Part shown: positions 49,094 through 57,986 of the stretch, piece by piece
How the letters are laid out: each line of letters begins with the position of its first letter
How positions within the stretch are numbered: position 1 is the first letter of the stretch
Assembly: GCA_910577555.1 (NCBI GenBank)
Contig: CAJTLF010000010.1
Location: 1 to 64,000 of the forward strand
DNA length: 64,000 nt
Origin: an uncultured Christensenella sp.
GTDB lineage: Bacteria; Bacillota; Clostridia; Christensenellales; Borkfalkiaceae
Direction: 5' to 3'
Program-made: the position numbers and the translations under genes
The notes under the pieces: model-generated
Seen by the model: the letters and a program-made list of their open reading frames with translations, nothing else
What the model was told of the DNA's origin: nothing
The model's database searches: none

Positions 49094-51502
49094 ATGGCTT
49101 ACGTTGATTTTGAAAGTATAGAAAAAAAGTGGATTAAATATTGGGACGAAAATAAAACTTTTCACACTGATTTGCGTGATTTTTCCAAACCTAAATATTA
49201 CGTATTGGATATGTTCCCCTATCCTTCCGGTGCGGGCTTACACGTAGGACACCCCGAAGGCTATACCGCGACCGACGTGCTTGCGCGAATGAAACGCATG
49301 CAAGGGTTTAACGTTCTCCACCCCGTCGGTTTTGACAGCTTCGGTTTACCCGCAGAGCAATTCGCTATTAAAACGGGCAATCATCCCGGCGGTTTTACGC
49401 AGAAAAATATTGAAAATTTTACGAAACAGCTTAAAATGCTCGGGTTTTCCTACGACTGGGAACAGTCCGTTTCAACTTGCGACCCGTCATATTACAAGTG
49501 GACGCAGTGGATATTCAAGCAGCTTTACAACGACGGGCTTGCACGTTACGTGGAAACGCCCGTAAATTGGTGTGAAGAGCTTGGTACCGTTCTTGCCAAC
49601 GATGAAATCGTGGACGGTAAAAGCGAGCGCGGCGGTTATCCCGTTATCCGCAAAAATATGAAACAGTGGGTAATCGATATCGATAAATACGCCGAAAAAC
49701 TGTTGCAGGGGCTTGACAAACTCGACTGGCCCGAGTCTTCCAAAACGGCGCAAAGAAATTGGATTGGAAAATCCGTCGGAGCTAAAGTAAACTTTAAAAT
49801 AGACGGTTCAAACAAACAATTTACAGTTTTTACTACCCGTTGCGACACTTTATTCGGGGCAACTTATTGCGTGCTTGCACCCGAGCATAAACTCGTTGAC
49901 GAAATTACAACTTCCGCGCAGAAGTCTGTTGTTGAAGAATATAAAAAAGCTTGCGCGAGTAAGTCCGAGCTTGAGCGCACGGAATTAAATAAAGAAAAAA
50001 CGGGCGCGTTTACGGGTGCGTACGCAGTTAATCCCGCAAACGGTAAAAAAATTCCCGTTTATATTTCCGATTACGTTTTAACTTCCTACGGTACGGGCGC
50101 GATTATGGCTGTGCCTGCGCACGACGAGAGAGATTACGAGTTCGCAAAAAAATTCGGGCTTGAAATTATTCCCGTATTGCAGGGCGGCGATATCGATAAA
50201 CAGGCGTTTACGGGCGACGGTAAGCATATTAACTCTGATTTCTTAAACGGACTGAATAAATCCGATGCAATCGCGGAAATGCTTAAATGGCTCGAAAGTA
50301 AAAAAATAGGCGAAAAGGCAGTAACTTATAAATTACGCGAATGGATATTCGCAAGGCAAAGATATTGGGGTGAACCACTCCCCATAATTCATCTTGAAAA
50401 CGGTGAAACGGTTGTTTTAAGCGATAAAGAACTCCCGCTTGTTCTGCCTGAAATGAACGATTACAAAGCTCGCGGCGGTAATGCTCCCCTTGAAAACGCG
50501 CAGAATTGGGTAAACGTAACGGTCAACGGCGTCAAGGGCAAGCGCGAAACCACCACTATGCCCGGGTCGGCAGGGTCAAGCTGGTATTTTTTAAGATATT
50601 GCGACCCGCATAACGAAGATAAATTTGCCGATTACGAGCTTTTAAAGTATTGGATGCCCGTTGATTTTTATATGGGCGGCAAAGAGCATCTCGTCGGACA
50701 CTTGCTTTACTCCCGTTTCTGGACGGAATTTCTGCATGATAAGGGGTTCGTTCCCTGTGCCGAGCCGTTCAAAAAACTGTGCCATCAGGGGCTTATTCTC
50801 GGTGAAGACGGCAACAAAATGTCTAAGAGCCTTGGCAACGTAATTAATCCCGACGACGTGGTTGCGGAGTATGGTGCGGACGTTTTAAGAGCTTACGAAA
50901 TGTTTCTTGGTCCTATTACGGACAGTAAACCGTGGTCTACGACGAATATCGAAGGTATTAAAAAGTTCGTGGACAGAATTAACAGACTGTACCGCGAGCT
51001 TGACGTAATTTCTCCGGCGGCAAATGCAAATCTTGAAAAGATATATCACCAGACGGCGAAAAAGGTTACCGAAGATTACGAAAGCGTAAAGATAAATACT
51101 GCTATTTCGCAAATGATGATTTTCGTAAACGCCGTTTATAAAGAAGTTTCCGAAGGTAAAAATTTCCCCCTTGAATATGCAGAAGGGCTTGTAAAAATGC
51201 TCAATCCCCTTATGCCTTTCATTACCGAAGAAATTTGGACTACGGTTTTGGGACATGGCAAAACTATTGCTTACGAGCCTTGGGTTACTTATGACGAGAG
51301 TAAATGCCTTGACGACAGCATAGAATACGCCGTGCAGGTAAATAGCAAAATAAAAGCAAAAATAACGGTATCTGCAGATATTTCTGCCGAAGAAATTAAA
51401 AAAGTCGTTTTTGAAAACGAAGATATTATTCCGCTCGTTAGCGGCAAGGAAATTAAAAAATTTATTTTCGTACCGAAACGGTTAATCAATATTATAGTTT
51501 AA
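49094..51502 (+). CDS. leuS: Leucine-tRNA ligase
   Basis: This 802-residue class I synthetase has the HIGH motif as HVGH in YPSGAGLHVGHPEGYTATD and KMSKS in EDGNKMSKSLGN. It has the CP1 editing domain (LFGATYCVLAPEH) and the C-terminal tRNA-binding domain, with the usual bacterial length. It is one of few plus-strand genes right of the terminus. It diverges from thrS and has its own promoter. Confidence 0.96.
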   Translation: MAYVDFESIEKKWIKYWDENKTFHTDLRDFSKPKYYVLDMFPYPSGAGLHVGHPEGYTATDVLARMKRMQGFNVLHPVGFDSFGLPAEQFAIKTGNHPGGFTQKNIENFTKQLKMLGFSYDWEQSVSTCDPSYYKWTQWIFKQLYNDGLARYVETPVNWCEELGTVLANDEIVDGKSERGGYPVIRKNMKQWVIDIDKYAEKLLQGLDKLDWPESSKTAQRNWIGKSVGAKVNFKIDGSNKQFTVFTTRCDTLFGATYCVLAPEHKLVDEITTSAQKSVVEEYKKACASKSELERTELNKEKTGAFTGAYAVNPANGKKIPVYISDYVLTSYGTGAIMAVPAHDERDYEFAKKFGLEIIPVLQGGDIDKQAFTGDGKHINSDFLNGLNKSDAIAEMLKWLESKKIGEKAVTYKLREWIFARQRYWGEPLPIIHLENGETVVLSDKELPLVLPEMNDYKARGGNAPLENAQNWVNVTVNGVKGKRETTTMPGSAGSSWYFLRYCDPHNEDKFADYELLKYWMPVDFYMGGKEHLVGHLLYSRFWTEFLHDKGFVPCAEPFKKLCHQGLILGEDGNKMSKSLGNVINPDDVVAEYGADVLRAYEMFLGPITDSKPWSTTNIEGIKKFVDRINRLYRELDVISPAANANLEKIYHQTAKKVTEDYESVKINTAISQMMIFVNAVYKEVSEGKNFPLEYAEGLVKMLNPLMPFITEEIWTTVLGHGKTIAYEPWVTYDESKCLDDSIEYAVQVNSKIKAKITVSADISAEEIKKVVFENEDIIPLVSGKEIKKFIFVPKRLINIIV

Positions 51503-51507
51503 CTTGT

Positions 51508-51550
51508 AAAACCGCCGCGACTGCAATTTAGTCGCGGCGGTTTATTTTAT
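51508..51550. terminator. Terminator shared by leuS and the 51547 gene
   Basis: AAACCGCCGCGAC pairs with GTCGCGGCGGTTT in a 13-bp stem, with A- and T-rich flanks. It ends leuS on plus and the 89-aa gene on minus. Confidence 0.8.
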
Positions 51551-51816
51551 TCTTTTTTATCGTTATATTTGTTTGAAATAGCATCGGCTATTATAGAAAG
51601 AAAATATATGATACAACTTCCAAAGGCAAAAATGCATTGCAAAATTAAAATTTTCAACCATACGTCATACGTTAAAAAAATTCCAAAACCGGTATGAAAT
51701 TCAAACGCGCATTTTACGTAAAAGATTAAAAATACTATTGCAAAAAATACGCCGTTTATTAAATAGAGAATGCTCTTTTTAGAAAGCTTGCGTCTTTCTT
51801 TCTGTTTTTTATCCAT
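51547..51816 (-). CDS. Small two-helix membrane protein (89 aa)
   Basis: The N-terminus is strongly basic (MDKKQKERRKLSKKS), followed by two hydrophobic segments (about 17-35 and 49-75). No family is recognised. It is divergently transcribed from an HTH gene whose promoter shares a sequence word with its own, so the two are likely regulated together. Confidence 0.65.
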   Translation of the reverse strand: MDKKQKERRKLSKKSILYLINGVFFAIVFLIFYVKCAFEFHTGFGIFLTYDVWLKILILQCIFAFGSCIIYFLSIIADAISNKYNDKKE

Positions 51817-51843
51817 ATTTTACTCCTTTTTGTACTTAATCAA

Positions 51844-51872
51844 ACTTTATCATTCAAACGATATATTGTCAA
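51844..51872 (-). promoter_or_regulatory. Promoter of the 89-aa membrane gene
   Basis: On the minus strand, TTGACA (51867-51872), 17 nt and TAAAGT (51844-51849); the spacer begins ATATATCG. Confidence 0.75.
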
Positions 51873-51941
51873 TATCAAAACGACGAAAAACTGTCCCGCT
51901 TTTGTCCCAAAACAAAAAACGGGTAATTTTACTTAAAATCG

Positions 51942-51970
51942 TTGAAAATATATCGCTCGTGTTGTATAAT
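51942..51970 (+). promoter_or_regulatory. Promoter of the membrane-anchored HTH gene
   Basis: TTGAAA (51942-51947), 17 nt and TATAAT (51965-51970); the spacer also begins ATATATCG. Confidence 0.75.
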
Positions 51971-51987
51971 AAATTCTAAGGTATTAT

Positions 51988-52356
51988 ATGAACAAAATCG
52001 ACGGAAGATATTTAAGAGAATTGCGAGAAAAAAACGGTTATTCTTTAAGGGTTTTTGCAGAAAAAATTTATGCATCGAAATCTGCCGTGCAGCGCTGGGA
52101 ACAGACTTTCATTCCAGAAACGCCTGAAATTCTTAATAAAATTGCCGAAGTGTTAAATTTAGAAGTCGATGAAATGCGACTGGAATCAGCTGTAAAATAT
52201 GGAAAGTCAGACAATAAAAAAGAAGTCGTGAATATCACAAACGACTTAGTTTCAAACAAAGCTACAGAACTTAACTTTGATTTAAAGTGGTTACTTTTTT
52301 CTATTGCTATATTTCTAGGCGGTATATTCTTATTTTCATTTATTACGTTAATTTAA
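51988..52356 (+). CDS. XRE-family HTH regulator with a C-terminal membrane anchor
   Basis: This 122-residue protein has an XRE HTH (about 5-62, LRELREKNGYSLRVFAEKIY) and one C-terminal transmembrane segment (about 98-120). Membrane-anchored XRE regulators are known in Firmicutes, but this one has no recognised target. The divergent neighbour suggests a small two-gene module. Confidence 0.8.
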   Translation: MNKIDGRYLRELREKNGYSLRVFAEKIYASKSAVQRWEQTFIPETPEILNKIAEVLNLEVDEMRLESAVKYGKSDNKKEVVNITNDLVSNKATELNFDLKWLLFSIAIFLGGIFLFSFITLI

Positions 52357-52389
52357 AACACGGCGTACATTTGTACGCCGTGTTTTAAA
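52353..52389. terminator. Bidirectional terminator
   Basis: AAAACACGGCGTAC and GTACGCCGTGTTTT form a 14-bp perfect stem with a 4-nt loop, flanked by A/T tracts between the XRE gene and acpP. Confidence 0.82.
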
Positions 52390-52394
52390 ATTAA

Positions 52395-52616
52395 TTAAAG
52401 AGTTTCAAGCATTTTAACTACGTCGCCGACGGTTTTAAGGTCTGAAACCTTATCTTCGGGAATAGTTTTGCCCGTATTGTCTTCAAGCGTCATAAGCATT
52501 TCAACCACGTCGAGCGAATCCGCGCCCAAATCTTTAACGATTTCGCTGTTTTCGGTAATTTTGGATACGTCTACGTTTAATTGTTCTGCAAGAACTTTTG
52601 CAACTTCTTCAAACAT
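52395..52616 (-). CDS. acpP: Acyl carrier protein
   Basis: This 73-residue acidic protein has the phosphopantetheine-serine site DSLDVVEMLM and standard length. It is the carrier in fatty-acid synthesis. It stands apart from a fab cluster here. It lies upstream of no other gene and downstream of tex. Confidence 0.95.
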   Translation of the reverse strand: MFEEVAKVLAEQLNVDVSKITENSEIVKDLGADSLDVVEMLMTLEDNTGKTIPEDKVSDLKTVGDVVKMLETL

Positions 52617-52676
52617 TGAAATAATTCTCCTTATCGTGTTTTAAAAATTTTACTATGAACGGTTAATTTTGTCAAG

Positions 52677-54854
52677 TTAATTTGCGTTTTTCTTTGCCAA
52701 ACGCTTTATCGAAAGTCCTATTCTCTGCTTTTTCTTATCGAGATTTATAATTATCGCTTCAACTTGCTGACCGACTTTCAACACGTCTGAAGGGTGCTTG
52801 ATAAACTTATCGGTAATTTCGGAAACGTGAACGAGTCCGTCCTGATGCACCCCGATATCTATAAACGCACCGAAGTCTATAACGTTGCGCACCACTCCGT
52901 CGACGACCATACCAACTTCAAGGTCTTCGATGCTCATTATGTCCCTTCTCAACTGTCTTTGGGGCAAATTGTCGCGGATATCTCTGCCGGGTTTGATTAA
53001 TTCGTTGATTATATCCTTCATCGTGGCGGTATCTAATTCGCAGGTTTCCGCCACTTTGTTTTCGCCGTACTCTTTTACTTTTTCGGGTAATTCGGAAAGT
53101 TTGCCGTCGCGAACGTCGTTTTCTGTGTATCCGAACAGCTCCAATAATTTTTCGGCTTTTTTATACGATTCGGGGTGTACGGCGGTATTGTCCAGAATAT
53201 TTTTACCGTCGGTAATTCTTAAAAAGCCCGCGCACTGCTCGTAAGCCTTAGCTCCGAGTTTAGTTACCTTTAAAAGCTGCGACCTTGAAGTGAATTTACC
53301 GTTTTCGTCACGGTATGCAACGATATTTTTCGCTATACCCGAATTAAGTCCGGCAACGTATTTCAAAAGCGATACGCTTGCGGTGTTAAGGTCTACTCCT
53401 ACGCTGTTTACGCAATCTTCCAAAACGCCGCCGAGAACGCTGTCCAACCGCTTTTTATCCATATCGTGCTGATATTGTCCGACGCCTATCGATTTGGGGT
53501 CTATTTTGATAAGCTCCGCCAAGGGGTCCTGTAAACGCCTTGCGATTGATATTGCAGACCTTCTCGTCAGGTCTAAATCGGGGAATTCTTCGACTGCAAG
53601 AGTACTTGCAGAATAAACGGACGCGCCCGCTTCGCTGACTATAGTATAGCTTACGGCAGGGTTATCCAACTCTTTTAAAAGCTCGGCAACGAAAATTTCC
53701 GTTTCCTTGCTTGCCGTGCCGTTACCTATGGAAATTATATCGATTTTATGCTTAGCAATTAAATTTTTAAGAAATTCCTTTGCATTTTCTATTTGCGCGG
53801 GTTTATGTACTTCGGGAATGGGATAAACGACGCCCGTTTCCAGAACGTGTCCCGTTTCGTCTACTACAGCCAACTTGCAACCCGTTCTGTACGCGGGGTC
53901 GAGACCGAGCGTAACTTTTCCCTTTACGGGCGGTTGCAAAAGCAACGGACGCAGATTTACTTCGAACATTTTAATTGCCTGTTCGCTTGCTTTATCGGTA
54001 AGGATAGCCCTAACTTCGCGCTCTATCGAAGGCTGTATAAGTCTGTCGTAACCGTCGTCTGCCGCTTCTTCTATAAGCTTTGCACAATCGGTATTCCCGT
54101 TTGCTTTTACGTATTTAACCGTACAAATACGCTTGGCTATTTCGGGGTTGAAGTATATTTTAGCTTTCAGGCACTCTTCTTTTTCGCCCCTGTTAATTGC
54201 AAGTATGCGGTGGTTTTTGATTTCGGGGACTAATTCGGCGTAGTCGGCGTACATTGCGTAAGTGCCTTTTTCGTCGTCCTTAACCATTTTAACCTGCATT
54301 TCACCGTGGTTTTCCAAGAGTGAACGCAATTTTTTACGCAGTTCGGCGTTATCAGAAATTATTTCCGCAATAACGTCTTTCGCTCCCGAAATTGCTTCGG
54401 CAACCGTTTTTACGCCTTTTTCCGCGTTTACAAACTTTTCCGCTTCCGCATAAGGGTCGCCTGCCTGTGCGAGAATAAACTCGGCAAGCGGTTGTAAGCC
54501 TTTTTCGATAGCAACGGACGCACGCGTCTTTTTCTTCTGCTTGAACGGACGGTAAACGTCTTCTATTTCCGTCATCGTCTGCGCGTTGTCTATGGCAAGC
54601 TGAATTTCTTCCGTCATCTTGCCTTGTTCCGTAATCGCCGCCGCCACTTCGCTTTTGCGCTTATTAAGGTTTTTAAGATACTCGTATCTGTCGTTAAATT
54701 CGCGCAACACCTGGTCGTTAATCGCGCCCGTCATTTCTTTGCGGTAACGCGCGATAAACGGAATCGTGTTCCCTTCGTCCAGAAGTTTAATAACGTTGTC
54801 TACGTGTTCGGGGCGGAGATTAAACTCTTCGGTCAACTGCTGTGAAATTTCCAT
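52677..54854 (-). CDS. tex: Tex-family RNA-binding transcription accessory protein
   Basis: This 725-residue protein has the Tex order: an N-terminal helical region, a YqgF-like nuclease fold (LGLDPAYRTGCKLAVVDETG), two helix-hairpin-helix segments (KYVAGLNSGIAKNIVAYRDENG) and a C-terminal S1 domain (DFGAFIDIGVHQDGLVHVSE). Tex binds nucleic acids and influences transcription. Its ATG overlaps the stop of the alkylation-repair gene by 1 nt. Confidence 0.95.
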   Translation of the reverse strand: MEISQQLTEEFNLRPEHVDNVIKLLDEGNTIPFIARYRKEMTGAINDQVLREFNDRYEYLKNLNKRKSEVAAAITEQGKMTEEIQLAIDNAQTMTEIEDVYRPFKQKKKTRASVAIEKGLQPLAEFILAQAGDPYAEAEKFVNAEKGVKTVAEAISGAKDVIAEIISDNAELRKKLRSLLENHGEMQVKMVKDDEKGTYAMYADYAELVPEIKNHRILAINRGEKEECLKAKIYFNPEIAKRICTVKYVKANGNTDCAKLIEEAADDGYDRLIQPSIEREVRAILTDKASEQAIKMFEVNLRPLLLQPPVKGKVTLGLDPAYRTGCKLAVVDETGHVLETGVVYPIPEVHKPAQIENAKEFLKNLIAKHKIDIISIGNGTASKETEIFVAELLKELDNPAVSYTIVSEAGASVYSASTLAVEEFPDLDLTRRSAISIARRLQDPLAELIKIDPKSIGVGQYQHDMDKKRLDSVLGGVLEDCVNSVGVDLNTASVSLLKYVAGLNSGIAKNIVAYRDENGKFTSRSQLLKVTKLGAKAYEQCAGFLRITDGKNILDNTAVHPESYKKAEKLLELFGYTENDVRDGKLSELPEKVKEYGENKVAETCELDTATMKDIINELIKPGRDIRDNLPQRQLRRDIMSIEDLEVGMVVDGVVRNVIDFGAFIDIGVHQDGLVHVSEITDKFIKHPSDVLKVGQQVEAIIINLDKKKQRIGLSIKRLAKKNAN

Positions 54855-55531
54855 TATTTTTTCATACCCTTTAATTCGTTTTTTTGTTCGTCGGTAAGTC
54901 TGAAACTTTCCGTTGCTTTTTGTATTGCTTTGTTATGAGTTTTTTTATCAAGCGTTCCCGCTTTTAAAAATTCTTTACCCGCGTCGTAATATTTTACCAG
55001 AATTTCTGCCGTAAGCCAGGCAACGGCCATATGTACGTAATAATAATCCGTATCCGCACCGTTTAAACAGTTGAATATCAGATTAAGATATTTTTCTTCA
55101 ACATAGTAATGTAACAGCGTGGTAAATGCAAATCTCTGGTAAAATTCTGCGTCCGCTTTTAGATATTTTTCTATATAAGGCAGAAATTCCGTTTGGTGCT
55201 TGCTAATACATTTAGGCGTAAAACAATCGCATGTAGCCCAATTGTCTATTAACGCAACGCAATCATCAACGTAAGTTGTGAACTCGTCGAATTTTAAATT
55301 AGAAACTGCGGTCAGCTTAACGAAAGTTACTTCGTAATATTCGTCGGGAAAACTCATTATTTCCCGCACCGTAGCTTGTTTTGCCCACTTTTTAGCAAGC
55401 TTGCGTAAATCGGGAGTGCGTACGCCTATAACGTTTATTGCGTCGTTTTTTAAAAGCCGCTTATGAAACTCGCGGTAATTTTCGTCGCTGAGTTCTTTAA
55501 GTTCGGCTAAAAGTCCGTGATAAAGCTCCAA
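54854..55531 (-). CDS. DNA alkylation repair protein (AlkD-like)
   Basis: This 226-residue helical-repeat protein has the pattern NVIGVRTPDLRKLAKKWAKQ and DNWATCDCFTPKCI, as in AlkD/AlkC-like DNA glycosylases that remove alkylated purines. The likely start is TTG 55531 with AAGGAAG upstream, inside the end of the preceding gene (35-nt overlap). A longer frame to 55609 would overlap more and has no ribosome site. Confidence 0.78.
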   Translation of the reverse strand: MELYHGLLAELKELSDENYREFHKRLLKNDAINVIGVRTPDLRKLAKKWAKQATVREIMSFPDEYYEVTFVKLTAVSNLKFDEFTTYVDDCVALIDNWATCDCFTPKCISKHQTEFLPYIEKYLKADAEFYQRFAFTTLLHYYVEEKYLNLIFNCLNGADTDYYYVHMAVAWLTAEILVKYYDAGKEFLKAGTLDKKTHNKAIQKATESFRLTDEQKNELKGMKK

Positions 55532-55982
55532 ACCATTCTTCCTTTGAAAATCTTGTGTTTGCGGGGCTGGTAGACGAAAGTTTTGCGTACGGTATATCGA
55601 TATCCGCATAACTTTTCAAAAATATCTCGTAAGCCTTGCCGCCGTTCACTATTATAAAACTTATTTTAGAATTTTGCAACACCTTTTTTAAATCGGCCAC
55701 TTTAAAATTTTTTATAGTGTCGTCTTTAGACCCTTCTATCTCGCATTCCGTAACTATATCCCACAGTGCGACGCCGTGTTTTAAAGCAAAAATTTTTTTG
55801 CCTTGCGTATCCGACGGAACGCTTTCGCCGAAAAACGAGCATACCGTTTCCCAAAATCTGTTGCGCGGGTTTCCGTAATAAAAATCTACCTTTCGTGATT
55901 TAACGGAAGGAAAGCTGCCTAAAATAAGTACCTTGCTGTTTTGGTCGTAAACGGGCTCGAAGCCGTGTTTTATAATTTCCAT
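55497..55982 (-). CDS. DNA-deoxyinosine glycosylase-like (UDG superfamily)
   Basis: This 161-residue protein resembles the hypoxanthine-DNA glycosylase branch of the uracil-DNA glycosylase superfamily: VLILGSFPSVKSRKVDFYYGNPRNRFW at the N-terminus and LSSTSPANTRFSKEEW at the C-terminus. It excises deaminated bases. It is the first gene of a small DNA repair set with the AlkD-like gene and tex. Confidence 0.8.
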   Translation of the reverse strand: MEIIKHGFEPVYDQNSKVLILGSFPSVKSRKVDFYYGNPRNRFWETVCSFFGESVPSDTQGKKIFALKHGVALWDIVTECEIEGSKDDTIKNFKVADLKKVLQNSKISFIIVNGGKAYEIFLKSYADIDIPYAKLSSTSPANTRFSKEEWFGALSRTFSRT

Positions 55983-55988
55983 TCGTAA

Positions 55989-57221
55989 TTAAAGCGGCTT
56001 GTCTACCGCGCCCACGATTGCGCAGGCTCTTTTGCTTTCGTCGAAATTGAAGTTAATGGCGTCGAAAACATCGTTTAAAGTCACGGCGTTTATTTCTCCG
56101 ACGCGTTTTTCAAAATCATATACTTTTCCGCTGTAAAGCATTTCTTTACCGAATAAGAGCATCTGTGAACTGGTGCTTTCCTGTGCGAAAATAGACGAAG
56201 AAACGAGTTGTTCTTTTCCGCGTAAAAATTCTTCTTCGGATACCTTATCTTTTTTCAGGCTTTTAATACATTCGTAAATTGCGTCTACCGATTGCATATA
56301 CTTGCTTGAATTTACGCCCGCATAAATTGAAAGCGCACCCGCTTCCGCATAAGTGGAAACGTAAGAGTAAACGGTGTAGGCAAGTCCCAAATCTTCTCTC
56401 ACCGTCTGAAACAGCCGTGAAGAAACTCCGCCGCCGAAAATGGTGTTCATAACCTGCGTGGCGTCGTATAAGCCGTCGTATCTCTTTACAGACGGGAAAG
56501 CTATTCCCACGTGAACCTGTTCGATTTTTTTATTTTTAAAGAGTGATTTGCCCTGTAACTCTACCTGAACGCTTTTGCGCTTGCCGCATTTTTTTTCAAG
56601 CTTGCCAAAGTATTTTTCCGCAAGCTCTTCTGCAAGCTTTTCGTCTATATTGCCCGCCATGGAAATAACTACGTTTTCGGGGACGTAATGTTCGGACATA
56701 TATTCGTCAACGGCTTTTTTCGTGAACGAGCAGACGTTTTTCGCCGGGCCGAGAATATTTCTCCCGTATCCCCTTTCGCCGTAAAACGCCCGCGCAAGCA
56801 AGTCAAGGCAAAGGTCGTCGGGAGTATCTTCGTTCATATTGATTTCTTCAACGATTACGCCCTTTTCTTTCTCCATTTCGTCTTCGGGGAAAGTGCTTTC
56901 CAAAAACAAATCCGCAAGAATATCGAACGCTTCCGCGGCGTGTCCCGTAGTTGATTTTGCGTAATAGCAGGTTAAATCTTTACCTGTAAAAGCGTTCATC
57001 TGCGCGCCTATTCTGTCCATTTCGTCCGAAATCTGGTACGAAGTGCGTTTTTTGGTGCCTTTGAACGCCATATGTTCAATAAAATGAGAAATGCCGTCCT
57101 GCTCGTCGTTTTCCGCGCACGCGCCCGTGTGCACGAGTATACCCATAGTTACGGACATAAGCGACGACATTTTGTTTACGATAAGCCTTATTCCATTGTC
57201 GAATTTTTTGTAATGTATCAT
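55989..57221 (-). CDS. M16-family metallopeptidase
   Basis: This 410-residue protein has the inverted zinc motif HFIEH (GISHFIEHMAFKGTKKR) and the downstream glutamate near EINMNEDTPDD, as in MlpA/YmxG and mitochondrial processing peptidases. The two-domain length is standard for the bacterial type. It overlaps its upstream deacetylase by 4 nt, matching the ylxY-mlpA pair of Bacillus. Confidence 0.9.
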   Translation of the reverse strand: MIHYKKFDNGIRLIVNKMSSLMSVTMGILVHTGACAENDEQDGISHFIEHMAFKGTKKRTSYQISDEMDRIGAQMNAFTGKDLTCYYAKSTTGHAAEAFDILADLFLESTFPEDEMEKEKGVIVEEINMNEDTPDDLCLDLLARAFYGERGYGRNILGPAKNVCSFTKKAVDEYMSEHYVPENVVISMAGNIDEKLAEELAEKYFGKLEKKCGKRKSVQVELQGKSLFKNKKIEQVHVGIAFPSVKRYDGLYDATQVMNTIFGGGVSSRLFQTVREDLGLAYTVYSYVSTYAEAGALSIYAGVNSSKYMQSVDAIYECIKSLKKDKVSEEEFLRGKEQLVSSSIFAQESTSSQMLLFGKEMLYSGKVYDFEKRVGEINAVTLNDVFDAINFNFDESKRACAIVGAVDKPL

Positions 57222-57925
57222 TGTTCTCCTAAAATCCGAGTTATTTTATCAGCTTTTAAGCCGTTTTCTCCTATGTATTTTAAAATTTCCGGCAGGGCTT
57301 GCACCGTTTGGTCTTTGGGGTGCATGAGAATAAACTCCCCCGCTTTTAAATTGTTCGTGGCGCGTTTTATTATAGTAGGTACGTCTTTATCGCGCCAGTC
57401 TATCGTGTCGCGCGACCACATAATAACTTTTAAATTCAGCGATTCGCAAGCCGTGAGCGTATTCTCGTTAAACGCACCCGAAGGCGGCGCGAAAAGAGTA
57501 ATTTCTTCACCGCAAATCATATTTAAAAGCTTTATACTCGGGCGTATTTCCTGTAAATTTGCGTCGTAAGTCATCTTCGAGTGGTCTTTATGGAAATATC
57601 CGTGACTGCCCAACTCGTGTCCGCGCTTAAAAATCTCGCGCACGCAATCAACGTTATCGTCCGCCCAGCTTCCGCCTATGAAAAACGTTGCTTTGGCTTC
57701 GTGTTCGTCGAGAATATCGAGAATTTTAATCACGTTTTCGGTGCTTTCGTACACGTTGAAAGTAAGCCCTACGCTTCCGCAATTTTCATTGCCGCCGTAA
57801 AAAAGGTTTTTACTCTCGTAAAGTACGGCTTTGGCGTTCCCGCCGAGAAAACCGACGAGTGAAACTGCGGTTACCGCCACGATAAGCAAGATATTTGTAA
57901 ATACTGAAAATAATTTTCTCTTCAA
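57218..57925 (-). CDS. YlxY-like polysaccharide deacetylase family protein
   Basis: This 235-residue NodB-fold protein has a signal/anchor (1-30), then LTFNVYESTENVIKIL in place of the TFDD motif, and GHELGSHGYFHKDH with the H...H pair. The first aspartate that binds metal is an asparagine, as in B. subtilis YlxY, so enzymatic activity is doubtful. It is co-translated with the M16 peptidase gene. Confidence 0.82.
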   Translation of the reverse strand: MKRKLFSVFTNILLIVAVTAVSLVGFLGGNAKAVLYESKNLFYGGNENCGSVGLTFNVYESTENVIKILDILDEHEAKATFFIGGSWADDNVDCVREIFKRGHELGSHGYFHKDHSKMTYDANLQEIRPSIKLLNMICGEEITLFAPPSGAFNENTLTACESLNLKVIMWSRDTIDWRDKDVPTIIKRATNNLKAGEFILMHPKDQTVQALPEILKYIGENGLKADKITRILGEQ

Positions 57926-57986
57926 TTAGTTTACCCCTAAAACGAAATACTATTTATATAATATTACGATTACAGGGACAACTTGA

